Source of the DNA: Azospirillaceae bacterium
GTDB lineage: Bacteria; Pseudomonadota; Alphaproteobacteria; Azospirillales; Azospirillaceae
Direction of reading: 5' to 3'
DNA: 64,000 bases
Assembly (NCBI GenBank): GCA_031291675.1
Contig: JARLIO010000005.1
Location: 62,001-126,000 of the forward strand
A model generated the notes under the pieces. That model had not been told where the DNA came from. It worked only from the letters and a program-made list of their open reading frames with translations, and searched no databases. A program made the position numbers and the translations under genes. Of this stretch, positions 8,634 through 17,787 are shown in pieces. Position 1 is the stretch's first letter. Each line of letters starts with the position of its first letter.

Positions 8634-8935
8634 GCTTCTCCTTTGTCCGTGGCCACGCCCCGCCGGGACCGGAGCGGGCGACCGGAAGTTTCAATCTGGT
8701 CCCGGCAGTCTGGCCCCGGATTTTTCCATTCGTGCCAATGACGAGTCGCTCGCGTCTCGCGACCGTCATGCTCGCGACCGCTTGCATCCAGGGCCACAGG
8801 CGCCATCGTTCGGAGCGTGCGGCTCTGGGCCCCCGCGTTCGCGAGGGCGACGGTCGCGAATTCAATGACGCCCCCCACGAGAAAGCCCCCCGTCAAACAA
8901 TGCCACGGCGTGTCGCTGCGGTTTTCGGATAACAG
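8634..8935. other. Leader region between the tetR gene and the dual operator; no gene seen
   Basis: About 300 bases separate the TetR start from the first operator. Open frames cross it on both strands but have low-complexity, Arg/Pro-rich translations and no ribosome site. It may be an untranslated leader of the tetR transcript or a decayed gene. Nothing recognisable was found. Confidence 0.45.
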
Positions 8936-9005
8936 TTAATGACCCTCGTGTCACTAACGGATTGACTTGCTCTTGGTGGTGCGCTAATGACTGATACGTC
9001 ATTAT
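8936..9005 (+). promoter_or_regulatory. Promoter with two matching dyad operators (TGAC-N6-GTCA) upstream of the small protein/M24 pair
   Basis: Operator 1 (8936-8957) is TTAATGAC-CCTCGT-GTCACTAA. Operator 2 (8984-9005) is CTAATGAC-TGATAC-GTCATTAT. Both are 22-bp dyads with identical TAATGAC..GTCA arms and six-base spacers. A -35 box TTGACT (8962-8967) sits between them. Seventeen bases later, a -10 box TAATGA (8985-8990) is buried inside operator 2. The size and symmetry suit a TetR dimer, and the divergent TetR gene at 7992-8633 is the obvious candidate. Binding would block RNA polymerase. Confidence 0.75.
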
Positions 9006-9036
9006 TTTTGTCACCATCGTGAAGCGGGGATGCGCC

Positions 9037-9333
9037 ATGTCCGTTGCAGGACGCTACCAGATCACCGTCAAGACGCCGCTCGGACCGCAGGAAGCCACGC
9101 TGACACTCGTCGTCGACGGCGCGGCGCTCTCGGGCACCATCGAAAACGTCAAGGGACGGTCCGACTTTTCCGGCGGCACGGTCGCGGGCGCCGAGATCCG
9201 TTTCTCCGCCCGGATCAGCACGCCGATCGGACGCGTCCACGCCGAGATCGCCGGCAGGGTTGACGGCGACCGCTTCGTCGGGGCGGCGAAGCTGCCGCTC
9301 GGCAAGGCCGAAATCGCAGGCGTTCGACTCTGA
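9037..9333 (+). CDS. Small beta-strand-rich conserved protein of unknown function
   Basis: A 98-residue soluble protein with no signal peptide. It consists almost entirely of alternating strands and turns (GRYQITVKTPLG, ATLTLVVDG, ALSGTIENVKG, FSGGTVAGAEIRFSARI). This is the pattern of small single-domain beta-barrel proteins often linked with oxidoreductases. The ATG at 9037 has GGGGA seven bases upstream; an in-frame ATG at 9019 lacks one. It is the first gene behind the dual-operator promoter and is followed 22 bases later by the M24 protein, so the two very likely work together. Function unknown. Confidence 0.8.
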   Translation: MSVAGRYQITVKTPLGPQEATLTLVVDGAALSGTIENVKGRSDFSGGTVAGAEIRFSARISTPIGRVHAEIAGRVDGDRFVGAAKLPLGKAEIAGVRL

Positions 9334-9355
9334 TCACCCGAACAGGAGCACACCG

Positions 9356-10600
9356 ATGACCATCAACATCCCGACCTATTCGCGCGCCGAGCGTGATCGG
9401 CGCTGGTCCCTGGCCAACGGGCTGATGGAGGAGAACGGCCTCGACGCGCTGATCGTCTATGGCGATCGCGAGGGTGCCTATCCGGCGTTCTTCGCGCCGG
9501 ATACCTGGTTCACCAATGAGCGCCCCGGTTCGATCGTCGTTTTCCCGAAAGGCGAGGAGCCAATCGTCATCGTGTTCCTGACCACGGTGATCGAGGACCA
9601 CATTCAGGCCGGTTCCACCAGCCACCGGAGTTGGATCAGGCCGGAGAACATGTATGCCGGCAAGATGGGGAGCAACGTCGTCGAGATCATCGAGGATCGC
9701 GGCCTCGATCACTGCGGCTTCGGCGTCATCGGCCTCGAACCTTACCCGCCCTATTACTTCGACGGTGTCATTCCCTACAACACCTGGAAGACCATCATCG
9801 ACGATCTGCCGAACGCGCGCTTCGAGCCGGTCGGCAATGCCTTCTTCGCCCGCACCGCCGCCAAGAGCCCCGAGGAGATCGCGGTTCTGAAATGGTCCGC
9901 GGCGATCGGCGAAAAGATGTGCGAGGCCATGCGTGCCGCCGCCCGTCCCGGCGCCGGCGAGAACGAAATCTATGCCACCGCCCTCGACACCGCGGCCCGC
10001 AATGTCGGCTATACCGCTCAGATCCTGCTCGGCTCGGGTCCTGAATTCGTCGGCTGGGGACCGCCGGCCTGGCTCTACCGGCCGGAAGCACCACGCCGGA
10101 TCGAGGCGGGCGACGTCGTGCTCTCCGAGGTGTTCGCTTCATTCGGCATGCTCGAAACCCAGCACCAGCCGGCGATCGCCGTTGGCAAGGTCCACGCCGA
10201 TTTCGAGGACGCGGCGGCGCTGGCGCGTGCCGCCTATGAGGCCGGCGTCCGGATGCTCAAGGCCGGCACGGTATTCGGCGACGTCGTCGCGGCGATGCGG
10301 GCGCCGCTGCGCGAGGCCGCCTGCTGGCAGGTGCATCCCCTCGTCCACTCGTTGACGCCCTACACCATGATCGGCGCCGGCGAGCGGATCGCCGACCTCC
10401 CGGAACTGGCCCGCTATGGCAAGGTGCTCCCGTTCCCGTCGATGGGCACCGACCGGGTCCTCGAAGAGGGGATGGTCTTCGCCCTCGAACCCAACTGCGG
10501 CATCGGCCGGAGGATGATCAATCTGGGCGGAACGGTCGTCGTCGGCGCCCAGGGCGGCATCGAGCTCAACAGCAACTCAACGCGGCTGATGCACGCCTGA
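9356..10600 (+). CDS. M24 (Xaa-Pro aminopeptidase/creatinase) family protein, apparently lacking the metal site
   Basis: A 414-residue protein with an N-terminal creatinase domain (about 1-155) and a C-terminal pita-bread domain (about 160-410). AGGAG seven bases upstream sets the start. In active metallopeptidases of this fold the metal is held by Asp, Asp, His, Glu, Glu. Here the first strand reads VVLSEVFASFGML (Glu where the first Asp is expected), the second Asp is missing, and the final Glu position falls in a MINLGG segment. Only the Glu in FALEPNCG is obvious. The pattern resembles creatinase, which cleaves C-N bonds without metal, so a non-peptidase hydrolase is likely. It is partnered with the small protein at 9037 under a TetR-type promoter. 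Confidence 0.85.
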   Translation: MTINIPTYSRAERDRRWSLANGLMEENGLDALIVYGDREGAYPAFFAPDTWFTNERPGSIVVFPKGEEPIVIVFLTTVIEDHIQAGSTSHRSWIRPENMYAGKMGSNVVEIIEDRGLDHCGFGVIGLEPYPPYYFDGVIPYNTWKTIIDDLPNARFEPVGNAFFARTAAKSPEEIAVLKWSAAIGEKMCEAMRAAARPGAGENEIYATALDTAARNVGYTAQILLGSGPEFVGWGPPAWLYRPEAPRRIEAGDVVLSEVFASFGMLETQHQPAIAVGKVHADFEDAAALARAAYEAGVRMLKAGTVFGDVVAAMRAPLREAACWQVHPLVHSLTPYTMIGAGERIADLPELARYGKVLPFPSMGTDRVLEEGMVFALEPNCGIGRRMINLGGTVVVGAQGGIELNSNSTRLMHA

Positions 10601-10668
10601 CCGATCGATGCTGGGCCCGCTTGGCATAGGCAACGCACTGGTCTTCCAACCAGGCGTTCAACTCGGCG

Positions 10669-10770
10669 AGAGCATTTTCCGACCAAGTGGGTTCCGGTTG
10701 GGCGTAGAAAATGCGACAAAACAAAGATCTAGAGCTGTTTCCGATCCAACGTGATCGGAAACAGCTCTAG
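10669..10770 (+). repeat. Palindromic intergenic repeat, copy A (102 bp)
   Basis: Two parts are joined: a ~58-bp left arm starting AGAGCATTTTCCGACC, then a perfect palindrome at 10729-10770 with 18-bp arms (CTAGAGCTGTTTCCGATC) around CAACGT. Copy B at 16118-16222 has the same two parts in reverse orientation. Copy C at 31096-31129 has the palindrome alone. The AGAGCATTTTCC..ATGCGAC pattern resembles dispersed intergenic elements known in Rhizobiales. It carries no gene, so it is a non-autonomous repeat. Its right end touches the truncated IS3 orfA. Confidence 0.85.
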
Positions 10771-11078
10771 GCTGGTGACCCGTGGCTTGGGCCGGAACAG
10801 CTGAGCGCGCCGGCTAAAAAATCATTTTCTAACGCCAATTGGCCAATCTTGGCATGCAGTTCTTTCAGATCGACAGCCGGCGCTGCCACCGTCTCCGCCG
10901 AGCCGCCGAATACGCCGGCCGCCCCCTCCAACAACCGCGATCGACAGGTCGTCATCTGATTCGGATGGACATCATACTGCTGCGCCAACTCGGCCAGCGT
11001 TTTATCGCCCTTGACGGCGGCCAAAGCCACCTTCGCCTTGAAAGCCGGTGTGTGGTTCCGCCGGGTCCGTTTCGTCAT
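10767..11078 (-). pseudogene. IS3-family transposase OrfA, 3'-truncated remnant
   Basis: The translation begins MTKRTRRNHTPAFKAKVALA and continues through the OrfA helix-turn-helix (AELAQQYDVHPNQMTTCRSRLLEGAAGVFG) and the leucine-zipper region (KELHAKIGQLALENDFLAGAL). It then ends in an unrelated tail (CSGPSHGSPA) at the boundary with repeat copy A. OrfB, which carries the DDE catalytic domain, is absent, so the element cannot transpose. The usual family tryptophan in NQ(I)T.W is replaced by cysteine. The junction suggests that deletion or repeat insertion removed the rest of the insertion sequence. Confidence 0.85.
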
Positions 11079-11725
11079 GCTCTATTTTCCTGATCCGCGG
11101 CATCCTCGCCGCCTTCAGGCAGAAAATCCAGTCATCCCGATGTCCGAATTTCCCAGGCCATCTCTGTTCCTTGCAACAGAGCCGCTCGCCGCGCCATGTG
11201 AGTAGTTTCCGAGGCTGTCGCAAACCGGCGGCACTGACTAGCCTTCAAACAGTCAACATAGGCAACTCGCGGGTCCTCAAGATGCAGGTGCCGGTTTTTC
11301 CATCGTTCATCAGGATGGTCGTCCAGGCGGTCTCGTGCCGGCAAGCACCGGCGCACTTGCCGCTTGCCACACCACGCTGGGTGGCGGCGAAGATTTGTCC
11401 AAAACCGGCCCGGCAATCGAACGTCGCGTGGATCACCACGCCCCTTGATCCGTTCTTTCACTGGAAAGGATATCACCACGAACAGGGATGGTATTAGCGG
11501 TAAGGGACAGAACATTGTCGGCGGTGCTGCCGACGCCTCTAAAGACTTGGCCTGATATCAGGAACGAGGGAAATCAGCAATTCTGGGAATTTTCAGTATT
11601 TCTTTAAGTTGCTTGCCATCATATGGGACGTGCCAGACAATGCCGAGGTTTTATGGCTGCTTTGATTGCGGGGGAGCAAGGCGGCAACGATCGGCCGGCT
11701 CGCCGAGCCGGGGTTCAGCTGCGCC
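11079..11725. other. Decayed spacer between the IS3 remnant and the exporter operon
   Basis: The first ~60 bases are probably the left end of the IS3-type element. The rest contains only short frames. Around 11480-11620 the sequence becomes AT-rich (TTTCAGTATTTCTTTAAGTTGC), which suits a promoter for the exporter genes starting at 11726. One 64-residue minus-strand frame is listed separately as a possible gene. Confidence 0.4.
11245..11439 (-). CDS. Possible small cysteine-containing protein (uncertain)
   Basis: A 64-residue frame whose translation looks protein-like (HATFDCRAGFGQIFAATQR, GKCAGACRHETAWTTILMNDG). It has four cysteines and no low-complexity shadow character, unlike the other frames in this spacer. 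There is no clear ribosome site, and it sits next to an insertion-sequence remnant, so it could also be a gene fragment. No family is recognised. Confidence 0.25.
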   Translation of the reverse strand: MVIHATFDCRAGFGQIFAATQRGVASGKCAGACRHETAWTTILMNDGKTGTCILRTRELPMLTV

Positions 11726-12877
11726 ATGCTGACGATCGCCTGGAAAATGCTGGCCGGAGATCGCGCCAAATATTTCGCCATCATCCTGTCCCTGTGCTTC
11801 ACCACGCTTCTGATCACCCAGCAAGGGGCGACTCTGGTCGCCATCTTCCGCTCGACGACGATTTTCGTCGACCAGATCAACGGCATCGACATGTGGGTGA
11901 CCGACCCCAAATCGGAATATGTCGACGACATCAAGGCGATGGACGACATCGTGGTGGCCCGGGTCCGCAGCGTGCCGGGCGTCTCGTGGGCGGTGCCGCT
12001 TTATAAAGGCAGCATCCGTGCCCGGTTGCCGGATGGACGGGCCGAGTCCGTGCAGCTGATCGGACTCGACGATTCGACCCTGATCGGCGCGCCGGGCACC
12101 ATCACAGCGGGCTCGCTGCCGGATCTGCTGGTGGCCGACAGCGTCTTCGTCGATGCCGATTCCGCCCATGGCCGGCTGGCCTATCCGGATGGAAGCGGCG
12201 GTCGCCGCGATCTTCGGGTCGGGGACACCCTCGAACTCAACGACCACCATGCCGTGGTCATGGGACTTTTCCGCGGCGAGAAGACCTTCGCCTCGACGCC
12301 CGTCCTCTACACCACTTACGATCGCGCCAAGGCCTTCGTCCCGTCGGAGCGCAAGCTGCTCTCCTATGTCCTGGTAAAACTCAAGCCGGACGCCGATATC
12401 GCCGAGGTCAAATCGGTGATCAGCCAAAACCTGAGGCTGCTCGCCCGTACCAAGACGGAATTCTCCGCCGAATCGCTGCGCTGGTACATCGTCAATACGA
12501 GCGTGATCCTGAATATGGGGCTGTCCGCGGTGCTGGCCTTTGCGATCGGCGGAGGCATTGCGGGCATGACCTTCTACAATTTCATGCTCGACAATCAGCG
12601 GCACTTCGCGGTGCTGCGCGCGATGGGAGCCTCGCCGGGCCTGCTGGTGCGGATGGTCATGCTGCAGGGCTTGGGCGTGACGCTCATCGGATACGGGCTC
12701 GGCATCGGCGGCGTTGCCGCCTTCACCCTGCTGAACACGAGCAGCGACATCACGCTCCGCCTGACCTACCCGCTGGTTGGCGCCGTCGCCGCCATCATCG
12801 TGCTGGTCGGCACCACGGCGGGGTCTCTCGGTCTGCGTCAGGTCCTGCGCCTCGATCCCGGCGTGGTGTTCAAATGA
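11726..12877 (+). CDS. ABC exporter permease, FtsX/MacB fold (DevC-like)
   Basis: A 383-residue membrane protein. One N-terminal membrane helix (about 15-37) comes first, then a large periplasmic domain (about 38-255), then three helices near the C-terminus (about 262-285, 310-340 and 350-372). This is the DevC/MacB-type layout. Such permeases do not channel substrate themselves; they drive a tripartite exporter mechanically. The start at 11726 gives a family-like N-terminus (MLTIAWKMLAGDRAKYFAII). The stop overlaps the ATPase start as ATGA, and the following genes encode the ATPase, the HlyD-type adaptor and the outer-membrane channel. Together they form one complete export operon. The substrate is unknown; DevBCA exports glycolipids in cyanobacteria. 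Confidence 0.88.
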   Translation: MLTIAWKMLAGDRAKYFAIILSLCFTTLLITQQGATLVAIFRSTTIFVDQINGIDMWVTDPKSEYVDDIKAMDDIVVARVRSVPGVSWAVPLYKGSIRARLPDGRAESVQLIGLDDSTLIGAPGTITAGSLPDLLVADSVFVDADSAHGRLAYPDGSGGRRDLRVGDTLELNDHHAVVMGLFRGEKTFASTPVLYTTYDRAKAFVPSERKLLSYVLVKLKPDADIAEVKSVISQNLRLLARTKTEFSAESLRWYIVNTSVILNMGLSAVLAFAIGGGIAGMTFYNFMLDNQRHFAVLRAMGASPGLLVRMVMLQGLGVTLIGYGLGIGGVAAFTLLNTSSDITLRLTYPLVGAVAAIIVLVGTTAGSLGLRQVLRLDPGVVFK

Positions 12878-13632
12878 CCGTCGATGCGACGGCAGGCGAT
12901 GCGACGGCAGGCGATGCGGTGGGCAAGGACGCCGTGCTCTGCCGCGGCTTGACCAAATCCTATTCGACGCCGAGCGGCAGCGTGCCGGCCCTGCGCGGCG
13001 TCGATCTCGACGTCCGCGCGCGCGAGATCCTATTCCTGGTCGGGCCGTCCGGATGCGGCAAGACGACGCTGATCTCCCTGATCGCCGGCGTGTTGCGCCG
13101 CGATTCCGGCCAATGCCTGATCTTCGGGACGGATCTCGACACGCTCGTTCCCCGTGAGGCGACGTCATTCCGGCGGGATAATATCGGCTTCGTCTTCCAG
13201 TCCTACAATCTCATCCCCTCGCTCAGCGTCCAGGACAATGTGATGATTCCGCTCCTTTTGAAGAATGTTCCTCAACCGGAGGCAGCGAAGGAGGCGGCAA
13301 AGGCGCTGGACGCGGTCGGGCTCGGCGTGCACCGCGACAAGATGCCTTCGCAGCTGTCAGGAGGCCAGCAGCAGCGGGTCGCGGTCGCGCGTGCCATCGT
13401 GCATGCCCCGCGGCTCATGGTGTGCGACGAGCCGACCAGCGCCCTCGACCACACAACGGGAAAGGACGTGATGAAGCTGCTTCGCAGTCTGGCGCGCGAC
13501 CGGGGGACGACGTTGATCGTGGTCACCCATGACCAGCGGATTTTCGATTTCGCCGACCGTATCGCGCAGATGGACGACGGCCGGATCATCGGCGTGGGGA
13601 CGGCCTCGGCTGCGCAGGGGCTCGACGCATGA
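12874..13632 (+). CDS. ABC exporter ATPase (DevA/MacB-N-like)
   Basis: A 252-residue nucleotide-binding subunit. The Walker A is GPSGCGKTT (about 58-66), the Q-loop lies in FVFQSYNLIPSL, the signature is LSGGQQQR, the Walker B is LMVCDEPTSALD and the H-loop is VVTHDQ. It belongs to the LolD/MacB/DevA class, which pairs with FtsX-like permeases. The first ~20 residues (DATAGDATAGDA) come from a tandem 15-bp repeat and form an unusual low-complexity lead-in before the normal domain start near residue 21. Its start overlaps the permease stop and its stop overlaps the adaptor start, both as ATGA. Confidence 0.9.
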   Translation: MTVDATAGDATAGDAVGKDAVLCRGLTKSYSTPSGSVPALRGVDLDVRAREILFLVGPSGCGKTTLISLIAGVLRRDSGQCLIFGTDLDTLVPREATSFRRDNIGFVFQSYNLIPSLSVQDNVMIPLLLKNVPQPEAAKEAAKALDAVGLGVHRDKMPSQLSGGQQQRVAVARAIVHAPRLMVCDEPTSALDHTTGKDVMKLLRSLARDRGTTLIVVTHDQRIFDFADRIAQMDDGRIIGVGTASAAQGLDA

Positions 13633-14603
13633 TCAACTTTCGCCAGGCAGCTCTGCCCGCCCTTGCGCTCGCCGGCCTGGGGCTCGCCATCGCGTCGGTC
13701 GTATACGCGACCGACACCTCCACCACCAGCAAGCCGCTCTCGGAGCCGGCCACAGCGCCGTTCGCGAGTTATATCGGCGGCACCGGACAGCTTGAGCCGC
13801 CCGGCAAAACCGTCTCGATCGGCGCACCCGAGAGCGGAATCGCCATCGAGGTGCCGATCAAGGTCGGCGACCAGGTTCATGCCGGTCAGACGCTGTTCCG
13901 CATCGACGACCGGATTCGCAAGGCGGAACGGGACCAACGCGCCGCCGACGTTGCGGCGGCGCAGGCGCAGATCGAGGAGGCGTCGGCCAACCTCGGCGAT
14001 TATCGCGCCCAGCTCTCTCTGGCCGAGGCCGTCACCGACCGTCGCGCGGTCAGCACCGAGGATCTGTCCAAACGGCGCTTTGCCGTGAAGCTCTACCAGG
14101 CCAAGTTGGCGACCGCCCGAGCCCAACTGCTGTCCTATCAGGCGCAGCTGAACGACGCCGAGGCGGTGCTCGCCCGATTGACCGTGGCGGCCCCTTTCGA
14201 CGCCACGATCCTGCAGGTCAATGTCAGGCTGGGAGAATTCGCCTCCGCCGCCGCCCTCAGCACGCCCCTGGTGATGCTGGGCCGCAGCGGCAAGCCGCAT
14301 GTAAGGATCCAGGTCGATCAGAACGATGCCTGGCGGTTTCACGCCGGGGCTGCGGCAAAGGCCTTCCTCCGCGGCAACAGCCAGATGGGGACCAGCCTGA
14401 GCTTTGCCTATACCGAACCCTATGTCGTCACCAAGACCTCGCTGACGGGAGACAGCACCGAGCGCGTCGACACCCGTGTGCTCGAAGTCGTCTACACGAT
14501 CGAAGACACCAGCTTCCCGGCCTATCTCGGCCAGCTCGTCGACGTGTTCATCGAGGCGCCGCCGGTCTCCACGGCGAAGACCGATCCGGCGACCTCCCGA
14601 TGA
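13629..14603 (+). CDS. HlyD-family periplasmic adaptor (DevB-like)
   Basis: A 324-residue membrane-fusion protein with an N-terminal anchor (about 8-27), a lipoyl half-motif (GAPESGIAIEVPIKVGDQVHAGQTLF), a coiled-coil hairpin (about 95-180, rich in AQIEEASANL and AQLLSYQAQL heptads), the second lipoyl half (AAPFDATILQVNVRLGEF) and a beta-barrel. It bridges the inner-membrane ABC permease and the outer-membrane factor encoded next. ATGA overlaps on both sides point to tight stoichiometric expression. Confidence 0.88.
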   Translation: MINFRQAALPALALAGLGLAIASVVYATDTSTTSKPLSEPATAPFASYIGGTGQLEPPGKTVSIGAPESGIAIEVPIKVGDQVHAGQTLFRIDDRIRKAERDQRAADVAAAQAQIEEASANLGDYRAQLSLAEAVTDRRAVSTEDLSKRRFAVKLYQAKLATARAQLLSYQAQLNDAEAVLARLTVAAPFDATILQVNVRLGEFASAAALSTPLVMLGRSGKPHVRIQVDQNDAWRFHAGAAAKAFLRGNSQMGTSLSFAYTEPYVVTKTSLTGDSTERVDTRVLEVVYTIEDTSFPAYLGQLVDVFIEAPPVSTAKTDPATSR

Positions 14604-16021
14604 AACGGCTGTCCCTGCTCCTCCTGCCGATCCTGTTCGGCTGCACCGTGGGTCCTGATTATCAGGCGCCGGCCTTGCCCGCCGCCAACGTCTGGGCCGG
14701 GCCGACCGGGAAGGAGACCGGCCCCACCGACACCACATCCTGGTGGGCGCGCTTCAACGATCCGCTGCTCGACCGGCTGATCGAGCAGGCGGCGCGGGCC
14801 AACGCCGACGTGGCGCAGGCGGCCGCCAAGCTGCGCCAAGCCCGGGCCAGCCTGGTGCAAGAGACCGCCGGCTTCTACCCCTCGGCAACCGCCTCGGCAA
14901 GTGCCAAGCGATCGCGCCAGTCGCTCGCGGCTTACGGCGGCGCCGGCAGCATCACCGGGAATTACTTCGACCCCGGCTTCGATGCGAGCTACGAGCTGGA
15001 CCTGTTCGGCGGACAGCGGCGCAGCGTCGAATCAGCGGCAGCCAGTCTCGAAGCAAGCTCGGCGGACCTGGGAGATTCTTTGCTCAGCATGCTCGGTGAG
15101 ACGGCGCGTTACTATATTCAGGTGCGCGGCTATCAGGCCCGCATCGGCATTGCCGAGGCCACGCTCGCCTCCCGCAAGGAGACCTGGCAGCTCACGCGTG
15201 CGAAAGCCGAGGGAGGAACGGGAACGGGACTCGATGCTCTGCAGGCCAAGGCGGAGATGGAGTCGGCGGCGGCCGGGATCCCGCCGCTCGAGGATGATTT
15301 GCAGGAAGCGATCGATCGACTGGCCACGCTGACCGGCGGGTCGACCGCGGATTTGCGGGACCTCCTGCGCGTGCCGCAGCCCGTTCCACAGCTCGTGGGA
15401 GCGATCGAGCCGGATCCTCCCGTCGTGGCGCTGGCGCGGCGACCCGATATCCGCGCCGCCGAACGGCGGATCGCATCGGCGACCGCGGATATCGGCGTCG
15501 CCCAAGCCGACCGTTTTCCGTCGGTCACGCTGGTGGGCTCGATTGGGCTCAATTCCAGCCGCATCCGGACCCTGGCCACCGGATCATCCCTCGTCTGGTC
15601 ATGGGGACCGGAAGTGTCGCTGCCGATCTTCGATGCCGGCAAGCGCGCCGCCAAGGTCGACGAAAAAACCGCCCTGCGTGACGAGAAGATCGCAGCTTGG
15701 CAAGCGACGGTCCGCAGCGCGGTCGAGGAAACCGAAAACGCCCTGGTGGCGCTCGACCGCGAAAAGGCCCACAATATCGGCATCACACGGACGGTCGAGG
15801 CTTATGGCGATGCGCTCAAGGTCGCGCAGGCTCAGTACCAAGCGGGGCTAACCACGTTCCTGACCGTACTGGAGGCGGACCGCTCGCTGGCTAGCGAACG
15901 TGACAGCCTGGCACAAAGCGATGCCAATCTCGCCATCGATGCTATCGCGCTCTACAAGGCGCTGGGCGGCGGATGGCAGCAGCTACAAACTGGTGCCGAC
16001 GGCGTCGCGACCGATAAATAG
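14600..16021 (+). CDS. Outer-membrane efflux lipoprotein, NodT/OprM (TolC) family
   Basis: A 473-residue protein. It begins with a lipoprotein signal (LLPILFGCTVGPDYQAP, lipidated Cys near residue 15), followed by the NodT-family GPDY.AP motif. Two internally repeated outer-membrane-factor segments follow (about 60-245 and 270-460) with long helical stretches that form the periplasmic tunnel. It is the outer exit duct of the tripartite exporter in this operon. NodT proteins usually pair with RND pumps, so pairing with a DevC/A/B-type ABC exporter is slightly unusual. The start overlaps the adaptor stop as ATGA. No terminator is obvious downstream before repeat copy B. Confidence 0.9.
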   Translation: MKRLSLLLLPILFGCTVGPDYQAPALPAANVWAGPTGKETGPTDTTSWWARFNDPLLDRLIEQAARANADVAQAAAKLRQARASLVQETAGFYPSATASASAKRSRQSLAAYGGAGSITGNYFDPGFDASYELDLFGGQRRSVESAAASLEASSADLGDSLLSMLGETARYYIQVRGYQARIGIAEATLASRKETWQLTRAKAEGGTGTGLDALQAKAEMESAAAGIPPLEDDLQEAIDRLATLTGGSTADLRDLLRVPQPVPQLVGAIEPDPPVVALARRPDIRAAERRIASATADIGVAQADRFPSVTLVGSIGLNSSRIRTLATGSSLVWSWGPEVSLPIFDAGKRAAKVDEKTALRDEKIAAWQATVRSAVEETENALVALDREKAHNIGITRTVEAYGDALKVAQAQYQAGLTTFLTVLEADRSLASERDSLAQSDANLAIDAIALYKALGGGWQQLQTGADGVATDK

Positions 16022-16117
16022 TTTTTCCCGCCGCGGGCCCGGCTCTGTTTCCGTAGCATGCATCAGAGCAGCCTGGTTTTGCCAAGCGGGCTCTTGGCGC
16101 TTTTTGCGAGGCCAGCA

Positions 16118-16222
16118 CTAGAGCAGTTTCCGATCACGTTGGATCGGAAACGATTCTAGCCCTTATGTTTTGTCGCATTTTCTACGCCCAACCGGAACCC
16201 ACTTGGTCGGAAAATGCTCTAG
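16118..16222 (-). repeat. Palindromic intergenic repeat, copy B (inverted relative to copy A)
   Basis: Here the palindrome comes first (16118-16159, CTAGAGCAGTTTCCGATC and its imperfect complement), then the ~58-bp arm reading GTTTTGTCGCATTTTC..GGAAAATGCTCTAG. The arm is nearly identical to copy A read on the other strand. With copy A it brackets the IS3 remnant and the whole tripartite exporter operon (10.67-16.22 kb) as inverted repeats. Apart from this element, the gap 16022-16337 shows nothing recognisable. Confidence 0.85.
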
Positions 16223-16337
16223 TCTTGCTCTGCAGGTCGATGCGGCTGGCATCGTCCTGATCCAGCCGGATGTCGTCGGACCCGTCACCGGCCACGGCGG
16301 CTGCCGAGCGCGTTGGCCAAGCTGGAGAAGGCCTCGC

Positions 16338-16762
16338 TCACGCCAGCACCTGGGCCGGCACACCGAGCGCTGGCCCGGCCGCGGCGAGCCGCTGGTCGAG
16401 CGTATACACCGTAGCGCCATACTCCGACGCGATGGCGAGATGCAGCGCGTCGCCGGCGCGAAGCCCCAAGGTGTGCTGATCGGCAAATTTCGCCGCCGCC
16501 CGAAACTGCCCGCCTGTTACGGGCAGCATGGTGAAGCTCTCGGCGACCAGCTTGTTGAACATGGCGAGTGCCGCCGCGCGCTGTTCCAGGCCGATTTGCC
16601 CAGTCCGCAGCTTGATTGCCATGGCCGACGACATCTCGGTGACGGTCCAGTCACTGATCAGGAGTTGCGCCGCATCCTGGTCGGCCAGCCAGGCCTGAAC
16701 ACGCGGCGTCATCGCTTCATTGGAGAGCGCCGCGACGATCAGCGACGTGTCGAGATAGCGCA

Positions 16763-16763
<1 letters not shown>
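16338..16763 (-). CDS. vapC: VapC-type toxin, PIN-domain ribonuclease
   Basis: A 141-residue PIN-domain protein with the conserved acidic residues in place: Asp5 ([10 protein letters not shown]), Glu near 43 (WTVTEMSSA), Asp near 105 ([11 protein letters not shown]) and a later Asp in TLDQRL. VapC toxins are Mg-dependent RNases that cut tRNA or rRNA when freed from antitoxin. Its start codon overlaps the antitoxin stop by one base (TGATG), the usual coupled arrangement. Full-length and apparently intact, unlike the vapC remnant at 22131. Confidence 0.92.
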
Positions 16764-17703
<940 letters not shown>

Positions 17704-17787
17704 CGAGCGCCGGCCCCGCTCTGCCAACGCCCCCGGTTCGCCAACCCTTGGCCAAGCCGCGTGCACGCCGGCGCAACCTTCCCCCGT

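Noticed and set aside
8618-8932. A 104-codon plus-strand frame between tetR and the dual operator
   Set aside because: It lacks a ribosome site and protein-like conservation cues and stops before the operator; more likely leader sequence.
16223-16337. Possible extension of a gene between repeat copy B and vapC
   Set aside because: No start, ribosome site or motif; probably flanking sequence of the repeat.
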